A stretch of 64,000 nt of DNA from Betaproteobacteria bacterium SCN2 (GCA_008923285.1 WBSG01000011.1:1-64000), one strand, 5' to 3'; shown: positions 50,508-59,464, counted from the stretch's first letter. The notes: generated from the sequence alone by a model not told the origin. Numbers and translations: made by a program.

Positions 50508-50717
50508 ATGAGCCTGTTTCAGTAGATTTTATATCCCGCGTTGCGCTCGATACCGATGGGTGCGCAAAGCGAGGCGAAGTCAATGGCGATCCCCTCGGCT
50601 AGCCGAGCGACAAGGCTGCCGCGCTTTTTGGGCACATCCCGGATGGGCTGTGGGATCAGCGAATTTAAGCCGCCTTGCCCCGCCCTGTAAACCGCTATTT
50701 TCGGGATAATGTCGGCC

Positions 50718-51356
50718 ATGCAACAGTTGCTGCTCGACATCCGGCCCGCCGCCCGGCCCACCCTGGACAATTTCATTCCCGGCCCCAACCGCGAACTGCT
50801 CGGCCACCTGAACAACTGGCTGGCCAGCGAAACCGCCGAAACTGCCTTGTATATATGGGGCCCGCCCGGCAGCGGCAAGACCCACCTGCTGAATGCGCTG
50901 GCCGCCGAAGCCGGCGGCCAGCTCTGGAATGGAGCCGGTGAAATCGCTGCCGAGCTGCCGCTGATTGCCGTCGACGACGTGGAAAGCCTTGCCGAGTCGG
51001 CCCAGATCGCCGTCTTCGACGCCTACAACCGCGCCAGGGCTGCCGGCCGCCGCTTCGTCGCCGCCGGCGAAAACGCGCCAGCGGGCTTGAGCTTGCGCGA
51101 AGACCTGCGCACCCGCCTCGGCTGGGGGCTGGTCTACCGGCTATATCCCTTGAGCGATGCCGACATGCAGGCTGCGCTCGCCAGGCACGCGCAAGCCCTC
51201 GGCTTCGAACTCGACCCCGCCATCGCCAACTGGCTGCTGACCCGCGCCAGCCGCAACCTCGGCTACCTGCTGCAGATCGTCGAGGCGCTCGACCGCTACA
51301 GCCTGCAGACCAGACGCCGCATCACCCTGCCGCTGTTGAAGGAAATCCTGCCTTAG
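50718..51356 (+). CDS. hda: Hda-like regulator of DnaA (AAA+)
   Basis: 212 residues from ATG 50718, beginning MQQLLLDIRP; the QLLLDI hexapeptide is a beta-clamp-binding motif as in Hda. P-loop GPPGSGKTH (48-56), ALPLIAVDDVESL-like Walker B (LPLIAVDDVE), LREDLRTRLGWGLVYRLYPL and ASRNLGYLLQIVEAL follow the DnaA/Hda layout. It promotes DnaA-ATP hydrolysis on the clamp. GATAAT (50705-50710) lies seven bases before this ATG, which argues against the in-frame ATG at 50709. Confidence 0.9.
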   Translation: MQQLLLDIRPAARPTLDNFIPGPNRELLGHLNNWLASETAETALYIWGPPGSGKTHLLNALAAEAGGQLWNGAGEIAAELPLIAVDDVESLAESAQIAVFDAYNRARAAGRRFVAAGENAPAGLSLREDLRTRLGWGLVYRLYPLSDADMQAALARHAQALGFELDPAIANWLLTRASRNLGYLLQIVEALDRYSLQTRRRITLPLLKEILP

Positions 51357-51428
51357 GGCTTTTCACGCTTGCCTGGCCCTGCGCGACTGGTTAGATTGGA
51401 AGCTGTCCTCAGCTGAAAAGCATCGCCC

Positions 51429-51896
51429 ATGACCGAGCCCGTTTCCTGCCGCGTCGCCACCCAGGCCGATCTTGCCGACATCCTCAGGCTGTACGCGCAG
51501 CCCGACCTCGACGGCAAGGCGCTGGCGCTGTCGCAGGCGGAGCATTTGTTCGCGCACATGGCGCAATACCCCGACTACAAGCTCTACGTCGCTGAGCGCG
51601 GGGGGAGAATCGTCGGCACTTTCGCCCTGCTCGTCATGGCCAACCTCGGCCACTGGGGCACACCCTCGGGCGTGATCGAGGACGTGGCAGTCGATCCCGC
51701 CTGCCAGGGCCAGGGCATCGGCAGGATCATGCTGAACCATGCACTCAAGCTTTGCGGCGAAAAGGGCTGCTACAAGGCGGTGCTGTCTTCCAACCTCAGG
51801 CGCGAACGGGCGCACGCCTTTTACGAATCGCTCGGTTTCGAGCGGCACGGTTACAGCTACCGCGTACAGTTCGACCCATCCCTGCAAAATACCTGA
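51429..51896 (+). CDS. GNAT-family acetyltransferase
   Basis: 155 residues with a GNAT core: VIEDVAVDPACQGQGIGRIML is the acetyl-CoA pyrophosphate loop (Q-x2-G-x-G/A), then KLCGEKGCYKAVLSS and a C-terminal HAFYESLGFERHGYSYR. The substrate is unknown. It is the first of five tightly packed genes. Confidence 0.88.
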   Translation: MTEPVSCRVATQADLADILRLYAQPDLDGKALALSQAEHLFAHMAQYPDYKLYVAERGGRIVGTFALLVMANLGHWGTPSGVIEDVAVDPACQGQGIGRIMLNHALKLCGEKGCYKAVLSSNLRRERAHAFYESLGFERHGYSYRVQFDPSLQNT

Positions 51897-51904
51897 GGCA
51901 AGCC

Positions 51905-52456
51905 ATGGCCAAGCGTTTCGACTCCCTCACCGAGCAGCACATCCGCTTCATCGGCGAGCAAAAGATTTTCTTCGTCGGCACCGCCGCGCAAGACAGCCGC
52001 GTCAATCTCTCGCCAAAGGGCATGGATACGCTGCGCGTGCTCGACGACAGGCGCTTGGTCTGGCTCAACGTGACCGGCAGCGGCAACGAAACCGCCGCCC
52101 ACGTGGAAATCGACCCGCGCATGACCCTCATGTTCTGTGCCTTCGAAGGCCCGCCGCTGATCCTGCGCCTGTACGGCCGCGCCCGCGCCATCCACCTCAA
52201 GGACCCTGAGTGGGAAGAACTGTATACGCTGTTCAATCCCCTGCCCGGCGCGCGCCAGCTCTTCGAGCTTGCCATCGACCTGGTGCAGACCTCGTGTGGC
52301 GCCGGCGTGCCGCTCTACCAGTACCAGGGCGACCGCGAGGAACTCAGCGAATGGTCGCGCAAGAAGGGCGAGGAGGGCGTACGCCAGTACTGGCTGGAAA
52401 AGAACCAGCTCAGCATAGACGGCCTGCCCACGCACATCGCCGAGAAGAACACCTGA
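51905..52456 (+). CDS. Pyridoxamine 5'-phosphate oxidase-fold protein
   Basis: 183 residues starting MAKRFDSLTEQHIRFIGEQ, with VGTAAQDSRVNLSPKGMDTLRV, VWLNVTGSGNETAAHV and MTLMFCAFEGPPLILRLYG. This is the split-barrel flavin-binding fold (PNPOx-like), in a subgroup of unknown substrate. Eight bases follow the GNAT stop, so it belongs to the same operon. Confidence 0.8.
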   Translation: MAKRFDSLTEQHIRFIGEQKIFFVGTAAQDSRVNLSPKGMDTLRVLDDRRLVWLNVTGSGNETAAHVEIDPRMTLMFCAFEGPPLILRLYGRARAIHLKDPEWEELYTLFNPLPGARQLFELAIDLVQTSCGAGVPLYQYQGDREELSEWSRKKGEEGVRQYWLEKNQLSIDGLPTHIAEKNT

Positions 52457-52476
52457 CTGCGAACCGGGAGCAAACA

Positions 52477-52905
52477 GTGAAGGAATCGCTCAGACCCGGC
52501 ATCCGTTTCGAACACAAGTTCGTGGTGCCATCGTCGAAAACCGTGCCTGCGCTCTACCCCGAAGCCGAGGAATTCGTGGCCATGCCCGAGGTCTTCGCCA
52601 CCGGCTTTCTGGTCGGCTTCCTGGAATGGGCCTGCATCAAGTGCGTCAACCCGCACCTCGACTGGCCGCGCGAGCAGACCGTCGGCACCCACATCGACGT
52701 CAGCCACGAGGCCGCCACGCCGCCCGGGCTTGAAGTCACTGCCACGGTGGAGTTGCTGGCGATCGATGGCCGCAAACTCGTTTTCGCGGTGCAGGCGCAC
52801 GACGGCCTGGAACTGATTTCCCGGGGGCGGCACGAACGCTTCATCATCGACCGCACCCGCTTCGATGCCAGGGTGGGCCAGAAAAAGCCCGGCGCCTCCG
52901 CGTAA
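52477..52905 (+). CDS. FlK-like hot-dog thioesterase
   Basis: 142 residues from GTG 52477, which has a good GGGAG ribosome site. KTVPALYPEAEEFVAMP, FATGFLVGFLEWACIK, VGTHIDVSHEAATPPGLEV and ISRGRHERFIIDR match the fluoroacetyl-CoA thioesterase-like family (hot-dog fold, Glu/His/Thr active-site pattern). It probably hydrolyses an acyl-CoA, with no reason to assume fluoroacetyl-CoA. Twenty bases after the PNPOx-like stop. Confidence 0.78.
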   Translation: MKESLRPGIRFEHKFVVPSSKTVPALYPEAEEFVAMPEVFATGFLVGFLEWACIKCVNPHLDWPREQTVGTHIDVSHEAATPPGLEVTATVELLAIDGRKLVFAVQAHDGLELISRGRHERFIIDRTRFDARVGQKKPGASA

Positions 52906-53148
52906 ATGCAAAGCGGACGCAGCCACGACAAGCAGGAACCGGTCATCGGCCCTGCACCCCTGAAACGCCGCCTGTTCTGGTTTCTGGCCTGCTTCATGCT
53001 CGGCCTTGCGATCGGGCTGGTAGGCAAGCACCTCACCGCCGATCCGCGCTGGCTTCTCGCCGTGCCTGCCATGCTGGCACTGGGCTGGCTGTTTTTTACC
53101 AATCCCGAAGCCTGCCTGACGGGCTGCCGCAAGGACGATGCCCCATAA
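52906..53148 (+). CDS. Small two-span membrane protein, unknown
   Basis: 80 residues. The ATG directly follows the thioesterase stop. Two hydrophobic helices (about 23-43 and 49-67), a short polar tail and EACLTGCRKD at the end with two Cys. I do not recognise a family. Its position in a tight operon and the overlap of 11 bases with the next gene support translation. Confidence 0.6.
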   Translation: MQSGRSHDKQEPVIGPAPLKRRLFWFLACFMLGLAIGLVGKHLTADPRWLLAVPAMLALGWLFFTNPEACLTGCRKDDAP

Positions 53149-53977
53149 GCCACGCGAGCCCGCCCTGACCGTCTATTGCGCGCGCACCGGCGACCACAAC
53201 GACCGCGCAATGGCCGGTGCACGCCTGCTCGGCGATGCGCTGTCGAAAAAGCTCGGCCAGCCTGCCGACAGCATCGGCCAGCCCGCGCCGGTGTTCTATC
53301 AAGGCTGGCGGCAGGATCTCGCGGACGCGATGCCGGCGCTCGCGGAACTGGCCGCACGCCTTGACCGGCTATTCGAATGCGACCGGTTGCCGCTGCTGGT
53401 CCTGAGCCGCTGCGCGGCCTCGCTCGCCACGCTGCCCGTGCTCATGCGGCACCGGCCGGATGCCTGCGTGGTGTGGCTCGATGCGCATGGCGACCTGAAC
53501 ACCCCGCAGACCAGCCTTTCCGGTTATCTTGGCGGCATGGCGCTGGCAGGTCCCGCAGGCCTGTGGGATAGCGGCCTCGGCAAGGGCTTGCCGCTGGCCA
53601 ACATCATTCTGGTCGGCGCGCGCGATCTCGACCCGGCGGAACAGGCGCTGGTCGATGCCGGCGCAGTCGGTCTGGTTCCGGCCAGTGCGGATTGCGCGGC
53701 CAGGCTCCGCACGGCGCTGGCTGGTCGCCCCGCCTACGTCCACATCGATTGCGACGTGCTCGCGCCCGGCATCGTGCCCACCGATTACCGCGTGCCGGGC
53801 GGCTTCACGCCGGCAACCCTGCATGCCGTGTGCGAGGTGCTGGCAGCATCGGCGCCGGTCGGCATCGAGATCGCGGAGTTCGAGAACGCCTGGCCGGAAA
53901 ATGGCGAGCCGGCGTCGCCCGACGCGCTGCTCGACGCGCTCGATCCCTTGCTCGCGCGGCTGCGAACTCCCGCCTAG
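53138..53977 (+). CDS. Arginase-fold protein with altered metal site
   Basis: 279 residues of the ureohydrolase fold: VVWLDAHGDLNTPQTS (DAHxD metal motif) and YVHIDCDVLAPGIVPTDY (DxDxxxP-like), and C-terminal GIEIAEFENAWPE. The first metal ligand motif, GGDHS in arginases, is replaced by VLSRCAASLAT, so one His ligand is missing; members of this kind may bind one metal or act on other guanidino/amide substrates. It overlaps the preceding gene by 11 bases and shares CTAG with the convergent lpxR stop. Confidence 0.75.
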   Translation: MPHKPREPALTVYCARTGDHNDRAMAGARLLGDALSKKLGQPADSIGQPAPVFYQGWRQDLADAMPALAELAARLDRLFECDRLPLLVLSRCAASLATLPVLMRHRPDACVVWLDAHGDLNTPQTSLSGYLGGMALAGPAGLWDSGLGKGLPLANIILVGARDLDPAEQALVDAGAVGLVPASADCAARLRTALAGRPAYVHIDCDVLAPGIVPTDYRVPGGFTPATLHAVCEVLAASAPVGIEIAEFENAWPENGEPASPDALLDALDPLLARLRTPA

Positions 53978-54981
53978 AACCTCGCCGAAATGCTGACTGC
54001 GCCGAAACTGTCGCCCAGCTTCTGACCTTCGAATTCCCGCGTGCGGTAGATATGCGTGTAGGCAAGCCGCAACGTGCTGAAGGTCAGCACCAGTCCCATT
54101 TGCAAATCACCGACCCAGGTCTTGCTGTCCACGCTGTGGCTGTCCTTGAATGTATTGCCGTCAAGGAAGATGTTGTGCGCCATCGCCCGTCCATCCACGC
54201 CGGCATAGACATACCAGCCCATGCCATCCTGCGGCAGGAAGAATCCGGAGCCCGGCAGGCTGGGGCGTATGCGCGGTGGACCGTAATCGCGCGCAAGCCC
54301 CTGGCCCACGCGCACCGTCGCACCAAGATTCAGATAAGTGGCAAGATTGCCCAGGCTGCCGCCGACATGCGGCGTGAAATCGAGCCCCAGCCCATAGGCG
54401 GGGTGGCGCCACAGATGGCGCCATTTGCGCTCGTGGGTGAGGGAAACGACGGGCTCGTCCTCAAGCTGGTTCTCCCAACCTTGCGCCTGCGGGGAGCCGA
54501 TCAGGCGGTGGAAATTGTTCTGCACCTCTTTGCCGAGCGCGGAAGGGCCGACAATGCCGATATCCAGCTCCCAGGTATCCAGGATATTGCCGGAGCGGCT
54601 GTCGCTTTCCGCCACCACTGCCATGCCGGCATAGAGATAGCCGGCATAGGGCCGCTCGTCCGCAACCAGGCCGCGGGCCTTGGTATTGTTGGGCGTGTAG
54701 ATGTTGTGGCCCAGCGCATAGCCCGCCCGCAGCCTGGCGCCCAGTTCCACGAAGGGCATGGCGGCGGCGAACGCGCGGATGTAATCCGGCACGTCGTCCT
54801 GTCGCGACAGATAGGAAAGGCGCAAGCCGTTGGTATAGTGCTGGTCGCTGCCGGTGAAGACATCGTTTTCCACCAGCAGGGTATACGAGCCGCCCAGATC
54901 GGCCGCCTGGGCGGCCGTCGCCGCCAACAGCAGCAGGGCGCCTGCAAGCCGTCGATCAGGCCTGCTGGTTCTGCTCGGCAA
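53974..54981 (-). CDS. lpxR: LpxR-like lipid A 3'-O-deacylase (outer membrane)
   Basis: 335 residues with a signal peptide (RRLAGALLLLAATAAQA) and a beta-barrel ending FGAVSISARF. The N-terminal motif LLVENDVFTGSDQHYTNGL is the conserved Ca/active-site region of LpxR (DUF2219), followed by ADERPYAGYLYAG. It removes the 3'-acyloxyacyl group from lipid A. Its ATG lies inside the 3' end of the thioredoxin gene (26-base overlap), so the two are coupled. Confidence 0.85.
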   Translation of the reverse strand: MPSRTSRPDRRLAGALLLLAATAAQAADLGGSYTLLVENDVFTGSDQHYTNGLRLSYLSRQDDVPDYIRAFAAAMPFVELGARLRAGYALGHNIYTPNNTKARGLVADERPYAGYLYAGMAVVAESDSRSGNILDTWELDIGIVGPSALGKEVQNNFHRLIGSPQAQGWENQLEDEPVVSLTHERKWRHLWRHPAYGLGLDFTPHVGGSLGNLATYLNLGATVRVGQGLARDYGPPRIRPSLPGSGFFLPQDGMGWYVYAGVDGRAMAHNIFLDGNTFKDSHSVDSKTWVGDLQMGLVLTFSTLRLAYTHIYRTREFEGQKLGDSFGAVSISARF

Positions 54982-55324
54982 TTTCCTTGCGCACCTGTTC
55001 CATGTCGAGAGCGAGCACCTGGCCCAGCAACTGCTCCAGCGCCGAGGCTGGCAGGGAGCCCGCCTGCGAGAACAGGATGATCTGTTCGCGGAACACCATC
55101 AGTGTGGGAATGGAACGAATGTTGAAGGAAGCAGCCAGGCCCTGCTCGGCCTCCGTGTTGACCTTGGCGAACACCACCCCGGGATGCTTTTCCGAAGCCT
55201 CCTCGTAAATGGGAGCAAATGCCCGGCATGGGCCGCACCAGGGGGCCCAGAAATCGACGATGACGACGTCATTGCCGGTAATGGTTTGCTCGAAATTCTC
55301 TTGGGTGAGTTCAATTGTTGCCAT
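54956..55324 (-). CDS. Thioredoxin-like protein
   Basis: 122 residues, cytoplasmic, with VIVDFWAPWCGPCRAFAPI (Cys30-Cys33) and the cis-Pro segment IRSIPTLMVFREQ. The C-terminal tail (about 14 residues longer than thioredoxin 1) is charged. It lies upstream of and overlaps lpxR, an odd partner, and is divergent from msrP. Confidence 0.9.
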   Translation of the reverse strand: MATIELTQENFEQTITGNDVVIVDFWAPWCGPCRAFAPIYEEASEKHPGVVFAKVNTEAEQGLAASFNIRSIPTLMVFREQIILFSQAGSLPASALEQLLGQVLALDMEQVRKEIAEQNQQA

Positions 55325-55586
55325 GGGTGCTCCGCAGGGGGTTCAAAAAGTCGCATGCAGCATATTCTCGGCTGCACGCCATTTATGCAGATTGGGCGCC
55401 TCTGTCTTATATCAAGACACGGACTGACATAGTCCTGCTTCCGGCGAATCGCCGCCGCGCGGCGCTCGTGCGCCATGTGCGGCACGATTGCTGCAACTAA
55501 TGGCGCCCAGTCCAATCCTAGCAAGGAATGCAGGACGGGTTGCAAGTTTTTCGCCGCCGCAGCCGTCAGATGCCAAGGAGAATGCC

Positions 55587-56525
55587 ATGCGGATCATCGG
55601 ACAAGACGATATTCCCGCCTCGGAAATCACGCCGCGCGAGGTCTACCTCAAGCGCCGCCAATTCATGGCCGGAATCGCGGCCCTGGCGGTCTCGCCCGCA
55701 TTCGCCGCAGCGGCGCCGCCCGTTCGCGGCGCCAGGCTGGCCGGGGTCAAGCCGGGGCGCTTCTCGACCCGCGAAGCCCAGACGCCCTATGAATCCGTCA
55801 CGACCTACAACAACTTCTACGAGTTCGGCACGGGCAAATTCGATCCCGCCGAAAACGCCCACACTCTTAAAACCCGGCCCTGGACGGTATCGGTAGAAGG
55901 AGAAATCAAGCGCCCCAGGCTTTACGACATCGACGAACTGCTCAAGCTCGCGCCGCTGGAGGAGCGCGTTTACCGACTGCGCTGCGTCGAGGGCTGGTCC
56001 ATGGTCATCCCGTGGGTAGGATTTCCGCTTGCCGAACTGATCAGACGGGTAGAGCCCAGCGGCAATGCCCGGTTCGTCGAGTTTCACACCCTGCACGACC
56101 CGGCCCAGATGCCCTTCCAGCGTTCCTCGGTGCTCGACTGGCCTTATGTCGAAGGCTTGCGCATCGACGAGGCGAATCACCCGCTCACCCTGCTGGCAGT
56201 CGGCCTGTATGGCGAAGTGCTGCCCAGGCAGAATGGCGCGCCAGTCCGCCTGGTGGTGCCCTGGAAATACGGATTCAAGAGCGCCAAGTCCATCGTGAAA
56301 ATTCGCTTCGTCGAAAAACCGCCCTTGACCGCCTGGATGCGGGCCGCGCCGAATGAATACGGATTTTTCTCCAACGTGAACCCCAAAGTCGATCACCCGC
56401 GCTGGAGCCAGGCCAAGGAACGCCGCATCGGGGAATTTTTCAAGCGCGATACCTTGATGTTCAACGGCTATGCCGATCAGGTCGCCCACCTCTATCGCGG
56501 CCTGGACTTGCGCAAATTCTTTTGA
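55587..56525 (+). CDS. msrP: MsrP, periplasmic methionine-sulfoxide reductase (molybdoenzyme)
   Basis: 312 residues from ATG 55587, with AAGGAG at its ribosome site. A Tat signal ([20 protein letters not shown]) is followed by the SUOX-fold: Cys133 in [14 protein letters not shown] is the molybdenum ligand, with [16 protein letters not shown]. It repairs oxidised periplasmic proteins with electrons from MsrQ. Paired with the next gene, one base apart. Confidence 0.95.
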   Translation: MRIIGQDDIPASEITPREVYLKRRQFMAGIAALAVSPAFAAAAPPVRGARLAGVKPGRFSTREAQTPYESVTTYNNFYEFGTGKFDPAENAHTLKTRPWTVSVEGEIKRPRLYDIDELLKLAPLEERVYRLRCVEGWSMVIPWVGFPLAELIRRVEPSGNARFVEFHTLHDPAQMPFQRSSVLDWPYVEGLRIDEANHPLTLLAVGLYGEVLPRQNGAPVRLVVPWKYGFKSAKSIVKIRFVEKPPLTAWMRAAPNEYGFFSNVNPKVDHPRWSQAKERRIGEFFKRDTLMFNGYADQVAHLYRGLDLRKFF

Positions 56526-57185
56526 ATGCCGCTCACGGCCCGCCTGACACCCCGGCAGATCATCTGGAGCAAGGCCCTGCTCTGGGCGATTTGCCTGGCG
56601 CCGTTGCTGCGGCTCGTGGTGCTCGGGCTGAACGGCGGACTGGGCGCCAATCCGATCGAGTTCATCACCCGTTCCACCGGCACCTGGACTCTGGTTGGCC
56701 TGCTGGCGACACTTGCCGTCACCCCCTTGCGCAACCTGAGCGGGCTGAACTGGCTGATCCGTTTTCGCAGGCTGTTAGGCCTGTTCGCCTTTTTCTACGC
56801 CTGCCTGCACTTCACGACTTATCTCTGGCTGGATCAGTTCTTTGACCCGTCCAGCATCGCCAGGGACATCATCAAGCGGCCATTCATCACGGTCGGCTTT
56901 GCCGCCTTCATCCTGCTCATCCCGCTCGCCGCCACCTCCCGCCAGCACATGATGAAGAAGCTTGGACGCAACTGGCAACGCCTGCACCGGCTTGTCTACG
57001 TCATAGCCGGTCTGGGCATCGTGCATTACTGGTGGCTGGTAAAAAAGGACATCAGCCAGCCGCTGCTCTACGCATGCGTGCTCGCCGTTCTATTGGTCAT
57101 GCGGCTGCCCAGGCTTCAGCACAGCCTGCTGGCTCGTGCACGGGATGCCGCCCCGCGAAGCTGCAAGCCAGGTTGCAGGGAATAA
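56526..57185 (+). CDS. msrQ: MsrQ, heme membrane partner of MsrP
   Basis: 219 residues with about six membrane spans of the ferric-reductase-like fold: RRLLGLFAFFYACLHFTTYLWL, RLHRLVYVIAGLGIVHYWWLVKKD hold the conserved His ligands for heme b. It passes electrons from the quinone pool to MsrP. The ATG begins right after the msrP stop. Confidence 0.95.
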   Translation: MPLTARLTPRQIIWSKALLWAICLAPLLRLVVLGLNGGLGANPIEFITRSTGTWTLVGLLATLAVTPLRNLSGLNWLIRFRRLLGLFAFFYACLHFTTYLWLDQFFDPSSIARDIIKRPFITVGFAAFILLIPLAATSRQHMMKKLGRNWQRLHRLVYVIAGLGIVHYWWLVKKDISQPLLYACVLAVLLVMRLPRLQHSLLARARDAAPRSCKPGCRE

Positions 57186-57188
57186 ATA

Positions 57189-57213
57189 AAAAAGGGGGCC
57201 GAAGCCCCCCTTG
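57189..57213. terminator. Bidirectional terminator between msrQ and the histone-like gene
   Basis: AAGGGGGC-CGAA-GCCCCCTT hairpin flanked by A-rich on the left and TTGTCTT on the right. It lies between two convergent genes and could serve both. Confidence 0.75.
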
Positions 57214-57235
57214 TCTTGCCGAATCCGGCTTGACC

Positions 57236-57919
57236 TTAGAGCCCGAAGGGCTTGATGACCGGCACGGGGGCCGGGGAAGCGGGAGCAGCCGGTGCCGCTG
57301 CAGGAGCAGGAGCAGGCTTGGGAGCCGCTTTTTTGGGAGCCGCTTTTTTGGCTGCAGGTTTTTTAGCCACGGGCTTTTTTACAGCGGGCTTCTTCGCCGG
57401 TGCTGCCTTCTTGACGGCAGGCTTCTTGGCAGCGGGCTTCTTCGCCGCGGGCTTCCTGGCCGGTGCCGCCTTCTTGGCGACAGGCTTCTTCGCCGCGGGC
57501 TTCCTGGCCGGTGCCGCCTTCTTCGCCGCAGGCTTCTTGGCGGCGACCTTCTTGGCAGCAGGCTTTTTCGCTGCAACTTTCTTCACTGCGGGTTTTTTGG
57601 CGGCGACCTTCTTGGCGGCAGGCTTTTTCGCTGCAACTTTCTTCACTGCGGGTTTTTTGGCGGCGACCTTCTTCGCTACTGGCTTCTTGGCCGCCGGTTT
57701 TTTGGCCGGCGCCGCCTTCTTGGCAGCAGGTTTCTTGGCAGCGGGCTTCTTCACTGCAGGCTTCTTAGCAGCCACCTTCTTGGCCGCCGGTTTCTTGGCA
57801 ACAGGCTTCTTGGCCGGCGCCGCTTTCTTGGCCGCCGGTTTCTTGGCGGCAGGCTTCTTGGCCGGCGCCGCCTTCTTGGCCGCCGGTTTCTTGGCGGCAG
57901 GTTTCTTGGCAGTAGCCAT
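57236..57919 (-). CDS. Histone H1-like Lys/Ala/Pro-rich DNA-binding protein
   Basis: 227 residues made mostly of AAKKPAAKK and [10 protein letters not shown] units, followed by an Ala/Pro tail ending [10 protein letters not shown]. It resembles AlgP/HctB/H1-like proteins of proteobacteria, which bind DNA and may affect compaction or transcription. AAGGAGTGTGATGT before the ATG is a strong ribosome site. The repeat number is likely variable. A 60-base tandem duplication is described separately. Confidence 0.88.
   Translation of the reverse strand: MATAKKPAAKKPAAKKAAPAKKPAAKKPAAKKAAPAKKPVAKKPAAKKVAAKKPAVKKPAAKKPAAKKAAPAKKPAAKKPVAKKVAAKKPAVKKVAAKKPAAKKVAAKKPAVKKVAAKKPAAKKVAAKKPAAKKAAPARKPAAKKPVAKKAAPARKPAAKKPAAKKPAVKKAAPAKKPAVKKPVAKKPAAKKAAPKKAAPKPAPAPAAAPAAPASPAPVPVIKPFGL
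57541..57660. repeat. 60-bp tandem duplication inside the histone-like gene
   Basis: 57541-57600 and 57601-57660 are identical except for one base (position 17 of the unit, GCAGCAGG versus GCGGCAGG). Each unit adds exactly 20 codons, so the reading frame is kept. Such near-identity points to a recent slippage or recombination event. Confidence 0.85.
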
Positions 57920-58219
57920 ACATCACACTCCTTCTGAAGTTGGACAAGTCACTACAACTACAAACTTAAAGCGTGCAGTGGTTGGAAATGCACTTCCAAA
58001 GCGTGGCATCCACAACGGCCCCCTGTTCCGAAACCCCCATGGAATGGGCGACACCAAAGCTCCGCTTGGTGACGCTCATTCTAGATACTTTTCCCAGCAG
58101 TTCAACAAACTGTCAAGTTTTTTGCGGATTTTTCGGTCAAAAATGTAGCGGCCCAACAAAAAATATCGATTCGATACTATTTTTGCCAACTTTTCAGAAA
58201 CCGACATGCCGCTTGAAAG
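57920..58219. other. Intergenic region upstream of the histone-like gene
   Basis: 300 bases, AT-richer than the surroundings, with no gene. On the minus strand TTGAAC (58105-58100), a 16-base spacer and TAGAAT (58083-58078) form a fair promoter for the histone-like gene, giving a roughly 160-base leader. A 13-bp palindrome TATCGA-T-TCGATA lies at 58164-58176, flanked by A- and T-runs, beside the 3' end of lysA; it could be an operator or a weak terminator. Confidence 0.45.
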
Positions 58220-59464
58220 CTAGTAAATAAGCCGTTCTCCGGCCATCATCCCGCTCACGGTTTCCCGCTCATGGACAAGATGAATTTCATTTCCGTTCAC
58301 AATGACTTCGGCCGCCCGAGGTCTGCTGTTGTAGTTGGAGCTCATGCTCATACCGTACGCGCCCGCCGCAAGAACTGCGAGCAGCGCCCCCTCCTCTACC
58401 GCCAGATGCCTGCCAAGGCCAATGAAATCGCCGGTTTCACAGACCGGGCCCACCACGTCGCAAGCGACGGGCACAGCCTGCGACTCGCTTACCGGAACAA
58501 TGTCGTGGAAGGCATCGTACAGCGCCGGGCGCATGAGATCGTTCATCGCCGCATCGACGATGACGAAATTCCTGTCTTCTCCGGCCTTGATGTATTCGAC
58601 TCGCGTCAGCAGTATCCCCGCCGCGCCGACCAGCGAGCGCCCGGGCTCCACGATAATCGCCTCATCGCGCCCCTTGAAACGGTCTTGCAGTATCTTCCGG
58701 TATGTCGCCATGTCCGGCGGGGGCTCGTCCTGGTAGCGGATGCCGACTCCGCCGCCGATATCGACATGTCTGAGCCTGATACCGGCGGACCTCAGTTCGT
58801 CGACCAGAACCAGCACCCGGTCAATGGCATCCGCTATGGGCGACAGATCGGTCAGCTGGGAACCGATATGGCAGTCCACTCCATGGATTTCGACGTTCGG
58901 CATGGCGGCCGCGCGGCGATAAAGCGCCGAAGCCTGGCCGATGGCAACCCCGAACTTGTTCTGCTTGAGGCCGGTGGAAATATAGGGATGGGTCTTGGGG
59001 TCAACATCCGGATTGACCCGAAAGGAAACCGGCGCCCGCACGCCCAACTCCGCTGCAATCCGATTCAGCCGTTCGAGCTCGCTTTCCGACTCGACATTGA
59101 AGCAGCGGATATCGGCCTCGAGCGCCATGCGCATTTCCTCCGCCGTCTTGCCCACGCCGGAAAAAACGACCTTGCCGGCCGAGCCGCCGGCGGCGAGCAC
59201 GCGCGCGAGTTCGCCGCCGGAAACGATGTCGAAGCCGGCCCCAAGTCGGGCGAAATGCTGCAGGATGGCGAGGCTGCTGTTGGCCTTGACGGCGTAGCAG
59301 ATCAAGTGAGGCAAGCCTGCGAGCGCCTGCTCGTAGGCCTGATAGGCCTCGTCAAGCGCGGCGCGCGAATACACATATAGCGGCGTACCGTACCGGCGCG
59401 CCAAGTCCTCAAGCGACGCCCCTTCAAGGAAAAGGCGGCCGTCTCTGCGGTGCAAATGGTTCAT
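58220..59464 (-). CDS. lysA: Diaminopimelate decarboxylase
   Basis: 414 residues from ATG 59464 (overlaps the lptM stop, ATGA). PLP-barrel enzyme with the PLP Lys60 in CYAVKANSSLAIL, HIGSQLTDLSPI, DIGGGVGIRYQDE, EPGRSLVG and GPVCETGDF. It makes lysine from meso-DAP. The lptM-lysA order with divergent cyaY is the standard gammaproteo/betaproteobacterial arrangement. Confidence 0.96.
   Translation of the reverse strand: MNHLHRRDGRLFLEGASLEDLARRYGTPLYVYSRAALDEAYQAYEQALAGLPHLICYAVKANSSLAILQHFARLGAGFDIVSGGELARVLAAGGSAGKVVFSGVGKTAEEMRMALEADIRCFNVESESELERLNRIAAELGVRAPVSFRVNPDVDPKTHPYISTGLKQNKFGVAIGQASALYRRAAAMPNVEIHGVDCHIGSQLTDLSPIADAIDRVLVLVDELRSAGIRLRHVDIGGGVGIRYQDEPPPDMATYRKILQDRFKGRDEAIIVEPGRSLVGAAGILLTRVEYIKAGEDRNFVIVDAAMNDLMRPALYDAFHDIVPVSESQAVPVACDVVGPVCETGDFIGLGRHLAVEEGALLAVLAAGAYGMSMSSNYNSRPRAAEVIVNGNEIHLVHERETVSGMMAGERLIY

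Noticed and set aside
50519-50878. Minus-strand frame overlapping the start of hda
   Set aside because: Its C-terminal part reads plausibly but matches nothing I know, and it runs through the hda P-loop region on the opposite strand.
57300-57915. Repeats considered as a CRISPR array
   Set aside because: Repeats are codon-phased, lack unique spacers of constant length and encode a Lys/Ala-rich protein.
57252-58148. Plus-strand frame with Ala/Phe/Leu repeats opposite the histone-like gene
   Set aside because: Produced by the complementary strand of the Lys/Ala repeats; the minus strand has the start, ribosome site and family character.
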